From Mycobacterium sp. 1274756.6 (GTDB taxonomy: Bacteria; Actinomycetota; Actinomycetes; Mycobacteriales; Mycobacteriaceae): a DNA stretch of 64,000 nt. The position numbers were made by a program, and so were the translations under genes. Shown one piece after another: positions 9,268 through 16,574 of this stretch. Numbering within the stretch: position 1 is the first letter of the stretch; each line of letters begins with the position of its first letter. The notes below the pieces were generated by a model. That model was given only the letters and a program-made list of their open reading frames with translations. It did no database searches and was not told the DNA's origin. Where the stretch lies: NCBI RefSeq assembly GCF_001668625.1, contig NZ_LZLJ01000049.1, positions 56,707 through 120,706 of the forward strand. Reading direction: 5' to 3'.

Positions 9268-10050
9268 TCACATCCACCCGCCGGATGCGTCGATCGTTGC
9301 CCCGGTCAGGTAGGAGGCGTCGGCAGAGAGCAAAAACGCTGCCACCGCGGCGATCTCGTCGGCGTCGGCCAGCCGGCCCAGCGCGTTCATCGACGCCAGC
9401 ACGGTCTCGGGTGGGACGTCGCGCAGCCCGGGCGGGGTGTAGCGGGCGCCCACCTCGGCGGCCATGTCGGTGGCGGTGCCGCCAGGGGCGATGGCGTTGA
9501 TCGCGATGCCGCGCTCGGCGAGCTCGGGGGCGAGGTTGAGCACCATCGCGGAGACGGCTGCTTTGCTGGCCGCGTACAGGCTGTGCTGGTAGACGCCGAT
9601 GCGGGCGCTGACCGACGACATGAGCACGATGCGGCCGCCGTCTCCCATCCGGTCGGCGGCGGCCTGGGTGACGAACAGTTGGCCCGCGACGTTGGTGTGG
9701 AACACCCGGTCGAAATCCTGTCGGGTCAGCGACGCCAACGGGCCGAAGTGCTCGACACCCGCGCTGCACGCCACCCCGTCGAGTCCGCCGAGTTCCTCGG
9801 CGGCCCGCCGCACCAGCTGGTGGGCCTGCTCGGCGTCGCTGACGTCGGCCTGCAACGCCGCGGCCCGGGCGCCGGACCGGCGTAGCTCCTCGACCAGGTC
9901 GGTCGCCGTCGTCGGGTTGGCGACGTAGTTGACGGCGACGGCGGCGCCCTCACCGGCCAGCCGGCGGGCGATCGCCGCGCCGATGCCGCGGCCGCCGCCG
10001 GTCACCAGGAACCGCTTGTCGTGGAAGCGCTGCTGGCGAGACTCCGTCAT
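9268..10050 (-). CDS. SDR-family NAD(P)-dependent oxidoreductase
   Basis: A 260-residue classical short-chain dehydrogenase. The cofactor motif is VTGGGRGIGAAIA near residues 14-26. The middle has ACSAGV in place of NNAG, and the catalytic set is Ser in VLMSSVSARIG with YAASKAAV (Tyr and Lys). The glycine-rich C-terminus ATIDASGGWM is usual for 3-oxoacyl-ACP reductase-like SDRs. AGGAGAG sits just before the ATG at 10050, which decides the start against an upstream in-frame codon. It runs in the same direction as the F420 gene, 37 bases upstream of it. It is divergent from the TetR gene, the classic layout for a regulator controlling its neighbour. The substrate is not known. Confidence 0.9.
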   Translation of the reverse strand: MTESRQQRFHDKRFLVTGGGRGIGAAIARRLAGEGAAVAVNYVANPTTATDLVEELRRSGARAAALQADVSDAEQAHQLVRRAAEELGGLDGVACSAGVEHFGPLASLTRQDFDRVFHTNVAGQLFVTQAAADRMGDGGRIVLMSSVSARIGVYQHSLYAASKAAVSAMVLNLAPELAERGIAINAIAPGGTATDMAAEVGARYTPPGLRDVPPETVLASMNALGRLADADEIAAVAAFLLSADASYLTGATIDASGGWM

Positions 10051-10088
10051 GCGCTCTCCTCCGTCGGGGTGTGCCAACGCCAGCATCG

Positions 10089-10116
10089 ATTATCCACGTA
10101 TCTCAACGGATGTCTA
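10089..10116 (-). promoter_or_regulatory. Predicted sigma-A promoter of the SDR gene
   Basis: On the minus strand TAGACA (10116-10111) and GATAAT (10094-10089) are 16 bases apart, each matching its consensus in five of six positions. Transcription would begin near 10082, giving a short leader with the AGGAGAG site before the SDR ATG. The region is AT-rich compared with its surroundings. Confidence 0.5.
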
Positions 10117-10132
10117 TATTTATTCGGGTTCG

Positions 10133-10138
10133 TATGAT
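10133..10138 (+). promoter_or_regulatory. Predicted -10 element of the TetR gene
   Basis: TATGAT on the plus strand, 31 bases before the GTG start, within the AT-rich divergent gap shared with the SDR promoter. The -35 is weak. A TetR-type protein bound here could control both directions. Confidence 0.4.
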
Positions 10139-10169
10139 CAAGGCTCGCCCGACGACCGACAGGAGAGCC

Positions 10170-10739
10170 GTGGCATCCGGGGAACCCGGTGAGAGCAAGG
10201 GCCAACGCACCCGTCGCCGCATCCTGGCGGCGGCTCGCGGCGTGTTCGCCGACGTCGGCTACGAACGCGCCACGATCCGCGGGATCGCGGACGCCGCCGG
10301 CGTAGACAAGTCGTCGGTCATCCAGTATTTCGGCACCAAACAGGACCTGTTCCGGGAGGCGGTGCACTGGACGATCCCGCTCGAGGAGGTGCTGTCGGAC
10401 AGCGCGGAAGAGACCGCCGAGAACCTGGCGCGCGGGATGTTCGCGGCCTGGGCGGCCGACCCCAACTCACCGATGACCGTGCTGCTGCGGGCCAGCATGA
10501 CCAGCGAGGACGCCGCGGAGCGGCTGCGCTCACACATCACCGGGGAGGTCACCACCGCGCTGGCGAGCCTGATCGACGCCCCCGACGCCCGGCTGCGCGC
10601 CGCGCTGCTCGGCGCGATGCTGATGGGGGTGGCCAGCCAGCGCTACCTGCTGCGCATGCCCGACCTGAGCGACATCGACACCGAGGAGATCCTGCGGGTG
10701 ATCGGGCCCGCGCTACGCACCCTGATCGATCCGGACTGA
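10170..10739 (+). CDS. TetR/AcrR-family transcriptional regulator
   Basis: A 189-residue one-component repressor. The N-terminal domain has the TetR helix-turn-helix: RRRILAAARGVFADVGYERATIRGIADAAGVDKSSVIQYFGTKQDLFREAV. The helical C-terminal domain would bind a ligand. GTG at 10170 was chosen because AGGAGAG lies directly upstream with good spacing and the N-terminus then has the usual length before the helix-turn-helix. An ATG further upstream would add 33 unlikely residues. It is divergent from the SDR gene and probably represses it and the F420 gene behind it. The inducer cannot be guessed. Confidence 0.9.
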   Translation: MASGEPGESKGQRTRRRILAAARGVFADVGYERATIRGIADAAGVDKSSVIQYFGTKQDLFREAVHWTIPLEEVLSDSAEETAENLARGMFAAWAADPNSPMTVLLRASMTSEDAAERLRSHITGEVTTALASLIDAPDARLRAALLGAMLMGVASQRYLLRMPDLSDIDTEEILRVIGPALRTLIDPD

Positions 10740-10741
10740 GC

Positions 10742-10818
10742 TGGTGCCCTCGGTGAGATTCGAACTCACACTGTACGGGTTTTGAATCCGTTTCCTCTGC
10801 CAGTTGGGATACGAGGGC
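10742..10818 (-). tRNA. tRNA-Leu (anticodon CAA), unusually short variable region
   Basis: The minus strand folds as a 77-base tRNA with encoded CCA. The acceptor stem GCCCTCG pairs with CGAGGGC. The D-loop has the AACTGGCAGA pattern, the anticodon loop is TTCAAAA (CAA, reading UUG) and the T arm is GTGAG-TTCGAAT-CTCAC. The D-loop resembles tRNA-Leu, but the variable region is only about five bases instead of the long arm normal for leucine tRNAs. The anticodon stem has an A-C mismatch next to the loop. A tRNA-Leu gene is also recalled next to Rv1626 in M. tuberculosis, so the position is conserved. Confidence 0.85.
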
Positions 10819-10929
10819 TGTCGTCGCGGGCCGGCCGCGGCCTCCCAGAATAGTGGATCGGCACCGCCCGTCGAACATCACATGCGGGTGCGCTTCCCGA
10901 GCGCGGCCCCGCCGCGACACAATGTGGGG

Positions 10930-11547
10930 ATGAGCGAGCCCACCGCGCCCACCGAGCCGTCGGCCCCGCACCGGGTGTTGATCGCCGAGGACGAGCCGCT
11001 GATCCGGCTCGACCTGACCGAGATGCTGCGCGAGGAGGGCTACGACGTCGTCGGGGAGGCCGCCGACGGGCAGGCGGCCGTGGAACTGGCCGAGCAGCTC
11101 CGACCCGACCTGGTGATCATGGACATCAAGATGCCCCGCCGGGACGGGATCGACGCCGCCTCCGAGATCGCCCGCAACCGCATCGCGCCAATCGTCATGC
11201 TCACCGCGTTCAGCCAGCGCGATCTGGTCGAGCGGGCCCGCGACGCCGGGGCGATGGCCTACCTGGTCAAGCCGTTCACCGCGACCGACCTCATCCCGGC
11301 CATCGAGCTGGCGGTGAGCCGGTTCGGCGAGATCGCCGCGCTGGAGCGCGAAGTCGCGTCGCTGGCCGACCGGCTGGCGACCCGGAAACTGGTCGAACGG
11401 GCCAAGGGCCTGCTGCAGTCCGCCCATCAGATGAGCGAGCCGGAGGCCTTCTCCTGGATCCAGCGCGCCGCCATGGACCAGCGCACCACGATGAAGCGGG
11501 TCGCCGAGGTGGTGGTGGAGTCGCTCAGCGGGAAATCCGCGGGGTGA
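10930..11547 (+). CDS. pdtaR: Response regulator with ANTAR RNA-binding domain, PdtaR
   Basis: A 205-residue antiterminator response regulator, the same length as M. tuberculosis Rv1626 (PdtaR). The receiver domain has the acidic cluster IAEDEP, the phosphoacceptor Asp65 in VIMDIKMPRRDG, the Thr in IVMLTAF and the Lys in AYLVKPF. The C-terminal ANTAR domain (about residues 145-200) has TRKLVERAKGLLQ and the RAAMDQRTTMKRVAEVVV helix. PdtaS phosphorylates it and it then binds RNA hairpins that overlap terminators. The pdtaS gene is not in the window. The gene stands alone after the tRNA and its 3' end overlaps the DUF167 gene by 23 bases. Confidence 0.97.
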   Translation: MSEPTAPTEPSAPHRVLIAEDEPLIRLDLTEMLREEGYDVVGEAADGQAAVELAEQLRPDLVIMDIKMPRRDGIDAASEIARNRIAPIVMLTAFSQRDLVERARDAGAMAYLVKPFTATDLIPAIELAVSRFGEIAALEREVASLADRLATRKLVERAKGLLQSAHQMSEPEAFSWIQRAAMDQRTTMKRVAEVVVESLSGKSAG

Positions 11548-11785
11548 TCCGGAAGCGTTTCAGCCGGGCGGTGGCACCCGACACCAGTTCCACGTGACTG
11601 CGCGGCACTTCGAAGCGCTTCGCGAGCAGCTCCAGCACCGCGCGGTTGGCCTTGCCGTCGACCGCCGGCTCCCGCACGTAGACGGTGAGCACACCGGCGT
11701 CGTCGGGCTCCACCAGCGGGCCTTTGCGGCTGCCGGGTTTGACCCGCACCACGATGATCTCGCTCATCTCGCTGATCTCGCTCAT
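11525..11785 (-). CDS. DUF167 (YggU-like) family protein
   Basis: An 86-residue protein of the small DUF167/YggU family, whose function is unknown. The core is IIVVRVKPGSRKGP, then VYVREPAVDGKANRAVLELLAKRFEVPRSHVELVSGATARLKRF, which covers the whole family. The start is unclear because the 5' end is a short tandem repeat encoding MSEI-SEMSEI. ATG at 11785 and 11767 and GTG at 11794 are all in frame, and the family core begins right after 11767. No Shine-Dalgarno is seen. It converges on pdtaR with a small overlap. Confidence 0.8.
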   Translation of the reverse strand: MSEISEMSEIIVVRVKPGSRKGPLVEPDDAGVLTVYVREPAVDGKANRAVLELLAKRFEVPRSHVELVSGATARLKRFRITPRISR

Positions 11786-11796
11786 CTCGCTCACCC
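11762..11796. repeat. 9-base tandem repeat at the DUF167 gene start
   Basis: On the minus strand GAGATGAGC / GAGATCAGC repeat units run in tandem, about four imperfect copies of a nine-base unit. They encode alternating Met-Ser-Glu and Ile-Ser-Glu. The unit is a multiple of three, so copy changes would not shift frame but would add or remove start codons. Confidence 0.6.
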
Positions 11797-11942
11797 GGTC
11801 AACCGTCGGCGCGGGATCCGAGACCCGCTCGCGACCAGAGATCCGCGAGACCGAAGCCATGCAGGGCTGCACTCGATCTTTGTCTGCATGGTTTCTGCCT
11901 CGCGGTGGGAGGGGCACGCGGGACAGGGGCGCGCAAGCCTGG

Positions 11943-11979
11943 TCACGCGGGGCCAATCACGCGGTCACGCGCTCACGCG
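11943..11979. repeat. Four short TCACGCG direct repeats in the gap before the thiolase gene end
   Basis: TCACGCG occurs at 11943, 11957, 11965 and 11973 within 37 bases. The surrounding 210-base gap (11786-11995) has no convincing gene. Nothing else was recognised in it. Confidence 0.5.
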
Positions 11980-11995
11980 GGCCCGGTCGCCGCGC

Positions 11996-13195
11996 TCAGC
12001 GCGCGACGATCACCGACGAGCCGTGCCCGAACAGGCCCTGGTTGGCGGTCACACCGACGGTGGCGCCCTCCACCTGCCTGCCCTCGGCCTGACCGCGCAA
12101 CTGCCAGGTCAACTCACACACCTGGGCGATCGCCTGCGCCGGGATGGCCTCACCGAAGCAGGCCAGCCCGCCCGACGGGTTCACCGGCACCTTGCCGCCG
12201 ATGGTGGTGGCGCCGCTGCGCAGCAGCTGCTCGCCCTCACCCTTGGCGCACAGGCCCAGGTGCTCATACCAGTCGATCTCCAGCGCCGTGGACAGGTCGT
12301 ACACCTCGGCGAGGCTGACGTCTTCCGGGCCGATCCCGGCCTCGGCGTAGGCGGCGTCGAGGATCTGGTCCTTGAACACCCGCTCCGGGCCCGGCACCAC
12401 CGCGGTGGAGTCGGTGGCGATGTCCGGCAGCTCGGGCAGGTGCTGCGGGTACCGCGGGGTGACGGTGGACACCGCCCGCACCGACGGCACCCCGTCCAGC
12501 GAGCCCAGGTGCTTCTTCGCGAACTCCGCACTGGCCACGATCAGCGCCGCCGCGCCGTCGGAGGTGGCGCAGATGTCGAGCTGGTGCAGAGGGTCGGCGA
12601 CCACCGGGCTGGCCAGCACGTCCTCGACCGCCGACTCCTTGCGGTACCGCGCGTTGGGGTTCTGCAGGCCGTGCCGGGCGTTCTTCACCTTGACCTGCGC
12701 GAAGTCCTCCACGGTCGCGCCGTAGAGGTCCATCCGCCGCCGGGCCAGCAGCGCGAAGTACACCGGGTTCATCGCGCCGATCAGGTGGAAGCGCTGCCAG
12801 TCCGGGTCGTTCTTGCGTTCCCCGCCGACCGGGGCGAACGCCCCCTTGGGGGTGGTGTCCGCGCCGATCACCAGCGCCACGTCGCAGAACCCGGCCAGGA
12901 TCTGGGCGCGGGCGCTCTGCAGCGCCTGCGAACCGGAGGCGCAGGCGGCATACGAGGACGACACCGGCACCCCGTTCCAGCCCAGCTTCTGGGCGAACGT
13001 CGACCCGGCGATGAAGCCCGGGTAGCCGTTGCGGATGGTGTCGGCGCCGGCGATGAACTGGATCTGCCGGGAGTCGAGGTTCGCGTCGGCCAGCGCGGCG
13101 CGGGCGGCGATGACCCCGTACTCGGTGAAGTCGCGGCCCCACTTGCCCCACGGGTGCATCCCGGCGCCCAGGATGTAGAGCGGTTCAGGACTCAT
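11996..13195 (-). CDS. Thiolase-fold lipid-transfer/acyl-CoA thiolase-like protein (Rv1627c-like)
   Basis: A 399-residue thiolase-superfamily protein, equivalent to M. tuberculosis Rv1627c (annotated as a nonspecific lipid-transfer protein). It begins with YILGAGMHPWGKWGRDFTEYGVIAARAAL. The nucleophilic Cys is in SSSYAACASGSQALQSA. The C-terminal half has NPSGGLACFGEAIPAQAIAQVCEL and ends with ANQGLFGHGSSVIVAR. Its start overlaps the stop of the DUF35 gene (ATGA). Thiolase-DUF35 pairs are common in sterol side-chain and acyl-CoA degradation, where the small partner forms a complex with the thiolase-like protein. A KstR-like operator lies upstream of the pair. Confidence 0.9.
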   Translation of the reverse strand: MSPEPLYILGAGMHPWGKWGRDFTEYGVIAARAALADANLDSRQIQFIAGADTIRNGYPGFIAGSTFAQKLGWNGVPVSSSYAACASGSQALQSARAQILAGFCDVALVIGADTTPKGAFAPVGGERKNDPDWQRFHLIGAMNPVYFALLARRRMDLYGATVEDFAQVKVKNARHGLQNPNARYRKESAVEDVLASPVVADPLHQLDICATSDGAAALIVASAEFAKKHLGSLDGVPSVRAVSTVTPRYPQHLPELPDIATDSTAVVPGPERVFKDQILDAAYAEAGIGPEDVSLAEVYDLSTALEIDWYEHLGLCAKGEGEQLLRSGATTIGGKVPVNPSGGLACFGEAIPAQAIAQVCELTWQLRGQAEGRQVEGATVGVTANQGLFGHGSSVIVAR

Positions 13196-13635
13196 GCGCT
13201 CACCTTCTTCCAGACATAGGTCAGCCGCTGCACGCCGTCGTCATCGACATAGAGCGGTTCGAGGGCCAACTCCAGCTCCATGCCGACCTTGAGGTCCGCG
13301 GCCAGGGTGCCTTCGGCCACCTTGGCCAGCACGATCAAACCCTCGGCGGCCAGCTCGACCGCCGCGATCGCGAACGGCTCGAACGGGTCCGGCGCCGGGT
13401 AGGGGGCCGGCGGCGGATAGCGGTTCTCGGTGTAGCTCCACACCGTGCCGCGCCGCGACAACTCGACCGGCTCCAGCACGTCGCTGGTGCAGGCCGGGTT
13501 GGGGCAGTTGTTGGCGCGGGGCGGGAAGACATAGGTTCCGCACTGCGGGCACTTGGCGCCGATCAGGTGGGCGGCGCCGGAGTCGTCGGTGGCGAACCAC
13601 CCGTCGATCGCTGGTTGCGTGGCTGGTGCTGACAC
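13192..13635 (-). CDS. DUF35 OB-fold zinc-ribbon acyl-CoA-binding partner protein (Rv1628c-like)
   Basis: A 147-residue protein with a rubredoxin-like zinc ribbon (CPQCGTYVFPPRANNCPNPAC, two Cys pairs near residues 32-52) followed by an OB-fold with RRGTVWSYTENRYPPPAPYP. This is the DUF35 layout, an obligate partner of thiolases and hydratases in steroid catabolism. It is the first gene of a two-gene operon with the thiolase, overlapping it by four bases. The GTG start at 13635 is placed by the TACGCT element at 13642-13647 and no Shine-Dalgarno is present. The exact substrate is not known. Confidence 0.9.
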   Translation of the reverse strand: MSAPATQPAIDGWFATDDSGAAHLIGAKCPQCGTYVFPPRANNCPNPACTSDVLEPVELSRRGTVWSYTENRYPPPAPYPAPDPFEPFAIAAVELAAEGLIVLAKVAEGTLAADLKVGMELELALEPLYVDDDGVQRLTYVWKKVSA

Positions 13636-13641
13636 GCGCTC

Positions 13642-13647
13642 AGCGTA
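13642..13647 (-). promoter_or_regulatory. Leaderless -10 element of the DUF35-thiolase operon
   Basis: On the minus strand TACGCT is followed by six bases and the GTG at 13635, so transcription should start at the first codon. Confidence 0.5.
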
Positions 13648-13666
13648 CCGACAAGCCGCCGCGAAT

Positions 13667-13680
13667 TGAAACGCGTTCCA
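13667..13680. promoter_or_regulatory. KstR-type operator
   Basis: TGAAACGCGTTCCA fits the KstR half-site rule TNNAACNNGTTNNA exactly. Relative to the predicted start at 13635 it spans about -32 to -45, overlapping the -35 region, a good place for a repressor. It also lies 42 bases before the polA start. KstR is the TetR regulator of cholesterol catabolism, and the downstream thiolase-DUF35 pair is the kind of gene it controls. Confidence 0.6.
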
Positions 13681-13708
13681 GTTCTGCCGCGGTGTCCGGG
13701 GCTATGCC

Positions 13709-13714
13709 TAGAGT
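13709..13714 (+). promoter_or_regulatory. Leaderless -10 element of polA
   Basis: TAGAGT followed by seven bases and the GTG at 13722. It supports this GTG over the in-frame GTG at 13731. Confidence 0.45.
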
Positions 13715-13721
13715 AAGGACG

Positions 13722-16415
13722 GTGAGTCCCGTGTCCGACAAACCGACCCTGATGTTGCTCGACGGCAATTCGCTTGCCTACCGCGCCTTCTACGCGTTGC
13801 CCGCGGAGAACTTCAAAACCCACGGCGGGCTGACCACCAACGCGGTGTACGGCTTCACCGCGATGCTGATCAACCTGCTGCGCGACGAGAACCCCAGCCA
13901 CCTGGCGGCCGCGTTCGACGTGTCGCGGCAGACGTTCCGCTCCGAGCGCTACCCGGAGTACAAGGCCAACCGGTCGAGCACCCCCGACGAGTTCCGCGGC
14001 CAGATCGACATCACCAAGGAAGTGCTCGGCGCGCTCGGCATCACCGTGCTCGCCGAAGCCGGCTTCGAGGCCGACGACCTGATCGCCACCCTGGCCACCC
14101 GCGCCGAGCGGGAGGGCTACCGGGTGCTGGTGGTCACCGGCGACCGCGATGCGCTGCAACTGGTCAACGACGACATCACCGTGCTCTACCCGCGCAAGGG
14201 GGTCAGCGAGCTGACCCGGTTCACCCCCGACGCGGTCGTGGAGAAGTACGGGCTCACCCCCACCCAGTACCCCGACTACGCCGCGCTGCGCGGCGACCCC
14301 AGCGACAACCTGCCCGGCATCCCGGGCGTGGGGGAGAAGACCGCATCGAAGTGGATCGCCCAGTACGGCTCGCTGCAGTCCCTGGTCGACCACGCCGACG
14401 AGGTGCGCGGTAAGGTCGGGGACGCGCTGCGGGCGAACCTGTCCACGGTGGTGCTCAACCGGGAGCTCACCGACCTGGTGCGCGACGTGCCGCTGGCCCA
14501 GACCCCCGACACCCTCGAGCTGCGGCCGTGGGACCGCGACCAGATCCACCGGCTCTTCGACGACCTGGAGTTCCGGGTGCTGCGCGACCGGCTGTTCGAG
14601 ACGCTGGCCGCCCCCGCCCCGGAGGTCGACGAGGGATTCGAGGTGCGCGGGCAGGCGCTGGCCGCGGGGGAGGTGGCCGGCTGGCTGGCCGAGCACGCCG
14701 CCGACGGCCGGCGCTGCGGGCTGGCCGTGGTGGGCACCGACCGCACCTACGACGGGGACGCCACCGCGCTGGCGATCGCCACCGCCGACGGGGACGGCGC
14801 CTACCTCGACACCGCCGCGCTGACCCCCGACGACGAGGCCGCCCTGGCGTCCTGGCTCGCCGACCCGGGCCGGCCCAAGGCGCTGCACGAGGCCAAGCTG
14901 GCCATGCACAACCTCGCCGGGCGCGGCTGGACGTTGGCCGGGGTGAGCTGCGACACCGCGCTCGCCGCCTACCTGGTGCGGCCCGGGCAGCGCAGCTTCA
15001 CCCTCGATGACCTGTCGGTGCGCTACCTGCAGCGCGAACTGCGCGCCGAGACCCCCGAGGACCAGCAGCTGTCGCTGCTCGACGACCCCGACAGCGCCGA
15101 CCAGCAGACCGTGCAGACGCTGATCCTGCGGGCCCGGGCGGTCACCGACCTGGCTGACGCGCTCGACGCCGAACTCGCCCGGATCGAGGTGGCCGACCTG
15201 CTCGCCGACATGGAGCTGCCGGTGCAGCGGGTGCTCGCCGGGATGGAGACCGTCGGCATCGCGGTCGACACCGACCGGCTCAGCGCGCTGCAAAGCCAGT
15301 TCGGCGACCAGATCCGCGACGCCGCCGAGGCCGCCTACGCGGTGATCGGCAAGCAGATCAACCTCGGCTCACCCAAACAGCTGCAGGTGGTGCTGTTCGA
15401 CGAACTGGAGATGCCCAAGACCAAACGCACCAAGACCGGCTACACCACCGACGCCGACGCGCTGGCCTCGCTGTTCGAGAAGACCGGGCACCCGTTCCTC
15501 GAGCATCTGCTGCGCCACCGCGACGTCACCAAGCTGAAGGTCACCGTCGACGGGCTGCTCAAGTCGGTGGCCGCCGACGGCCGCATCCACACCACCTTCA
15601 ACCAGACGATCGCGGCCACCGGCCGGCTGTCCTCGACCGAGCCGAATCTGCAGAACATCCCGATCCGCACCGAACACGGCCGCACCATCCGCGACGCGTT
15701 CGTCGTCGGCGCCGGCCACACCGAGCTGATGACCGCCGACTACAGCCAGATCGAGATGCGGATCATGGCGCACCTGTCCGGCGACGCCGGGCTGATCGAG
15801 GCGTTCAACTCCGGCGAGGACCTGCACACCTTCGTCGCCGCCCGGGCCTTCGACGTGGATCCCGACGACGTCACCGCCGACCTGCGCCGGCGGGTCAAGG
15901 CGATGTCCTACGGGCTGGCCTACGGGCTGAGCGCCTACGGGCTGTCCCAACAGCTGAAGATCTCCACCGAGGACGCCAAGGCGCAGATGGAGAGTTACTT
16001 CACCCGGTTCGGCGGGGTGCGCGACTACCTGTACGCCGTCGTCGAGCAGGCCCGCAAGGACGGTTTCACCTCCACGGTGCTGGGCCGGCGCCGCTACCTG
16101 CCCGAACTGGACAGCTCCAACCGGCAGGTCCGGGAGGCCGCCGAACGCGCCGCGCTCAACGCCCCGATCCAGGGCAGCGCCGCCGACATCATCAAAGTGG
16201 CGATGATCAACGTCGACGCCGCGCTGACCGAGGCGGGGCTGGCGTCGCGGATGCTGCTGCAGGTGCACGACGAGCTGGTGTTCGAGGTCGCCGACGGCGA
16301 ACGCGAGCAGGTGGAGGCGGTGGTGCGGGAGCAGATGGGCGGCGCGTACCCGCTGGATGTGCCGCTGGAGGTGTCGGTGGGCTACGGGCGCAGCTGGGAC
16401 GCGGCGGCGCACTGA
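13722..16415 (+). CDS. polA: DNA polymerase I
   Basis: An 897-residue repair polymerase that removes RNA primers and fills gaps. The N-terminal 5'-3' exonuclease/flap domain (LMLLDGNSLAYRAFYA, VVTGDRDALQL, GDPSDNLPGIPGVGEKTA) is complete. The middle 3'-5' exonuclease-like domain lacks the acidic proofreading residues, as is usual in mycobacteria. The C-terminal polymerase has motif A TADYSQIEMRIMAHLSGD, the O-helix RRRVKAMSYGLAYG and motif C LQVHDELVFEV. The O-helix has Tyr at the Phe762 position of E. coli Pol I, a known mycobacterial trait that lowers discrimination against dideoxynucleotides. It is divergent from the DUF35 operon. Confidence 0.98.
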   Translation: MSPVSDKPTLMLLDGNSLAYRAFYALPAENFKTHGGLTTNAVYGFTAMLINLLRDENPSHLAAAFDVSRQTFRSERYPEYKANRSSTPDEFRGQIDITKEVLGALGITVLAEAGFEADDLIATLATRAEREGYRVLVVTGDRDALQLVNDDITVLYPRKGVSELTRFTPDAVVEKYGLTPTQYPDYAALRGDPSDNLPGIPGVGEKTASKWIAQYGSLQSLVDHADEVRGKVGDALRANLSTVVLNRELTDLVRDVPLAQTPDTLELRPWDRDQIHRLFDDLEFRVLRDRLFETLAAPAPEVDEGFEVRGQALAAGEVAGWLAEHAADGRRCGLAVVGTDRTYDGDATALAIATADGDGAYLDTAALTPDDEAALASWLADPGRPKALHEAKLAMHNLAGRGWTLAGVSCDTALAAYLVRPGQRSFTLDDLSVRYLQRELRAETPEDQQLSLLDDPDSADQQTVQTLILRARAVTDLADALDAELARIEVADLLADMELPVQRVLAGMETVGIAVDTDRLSALQSQFGDQIRDAAEAAYAVIGKQINLGSPKQLQVVLFDELEMPKTKRTKTGYTTDADALASLFEKTGHPFLEHLLRHRDVTKLKVTVDGLLKSVAADGRIHTTFNQTIAATGRLSSTEPNLQNIPIRTEHGRTIRDAFVVGAGHTELMTADYSQIEMRIMAHLSGDAGLIEAFNSGEDLHTFVAARAFDVDPDDVTADLRRRVKAMSYGLAYGLSAYGLSQQLKISTEDAKAQMESYFTRFGGVRDYLYAVVEQARKDGFTSTVLGRRRYLPELDSSNRQVREAAERAALNAPIQGSAADIIKVAMINVDAALTEAGLASRMLLQVHDELVFEVADGEREQVEAVVREQMGGAYPLDVPLEVSVGYGRSWDAAAH

Positions 16416-16427
16416 CGGCGCACCGGT

Positions 16428-16457
16428 TTGTCCAGCGTCCGACCGGTCAAGTAGCCT
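16428..16457 (+). promoter_or_regulatory. Predicted rpsA promoter
   Basis: TTGTCC (16428-16433), an 18-base spacer and TAGCCT (16452-16457). Transcription would begin at 16464, which is the A of an ATG. The rpsA transcript would then have a 77-base leader that opens directly with a short reading frame. Confidence 0.5.
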
Positions 16458-16463
16458 CAATAG

Positions 16464-16574
16464 ATGCCCGTGTGCGCTAGTTCGCGGGTCGTATCACGTA
16501 CCTGTCCCTACGATTCAACCTGTCCGGAGCAACCCCACACATGCCAAGTCCCTCCGTCACCTCGCCGCAAGTAG
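16464..16574 (+). CDS. Possible leaderless small ORF overlapping the rpsA start
   Basis: A 36-codon frame whose ATG lies six bases after the TAGCCT -10 element, the normal spacing for a leaderless mRNA. The predicted peptide is basic and contains cysteines at positions 4, 14, 20 and 27. It ends at a TAG (16572-16574) 34 bases inside rpsA in another frame. Ribosomes translating it would cross the rpsA initiation region, so it could tune S1 synthesis. Short cysteine-containing leaderless upstream ORFs are known in mycobacteria as attenuators of other genes. No homologue is recognised and chance is possible. Confidence 0.35.
   Translation: MPVCASSRVVSRTCPYDSTCPEQPHTCQVPPSPRRK

Noticed and set aside
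10742..10818. The tRNA as an integration site
   Set aside because: No integrase or second partial tRNA copy is near, and both flanks are genes of the conserved order.
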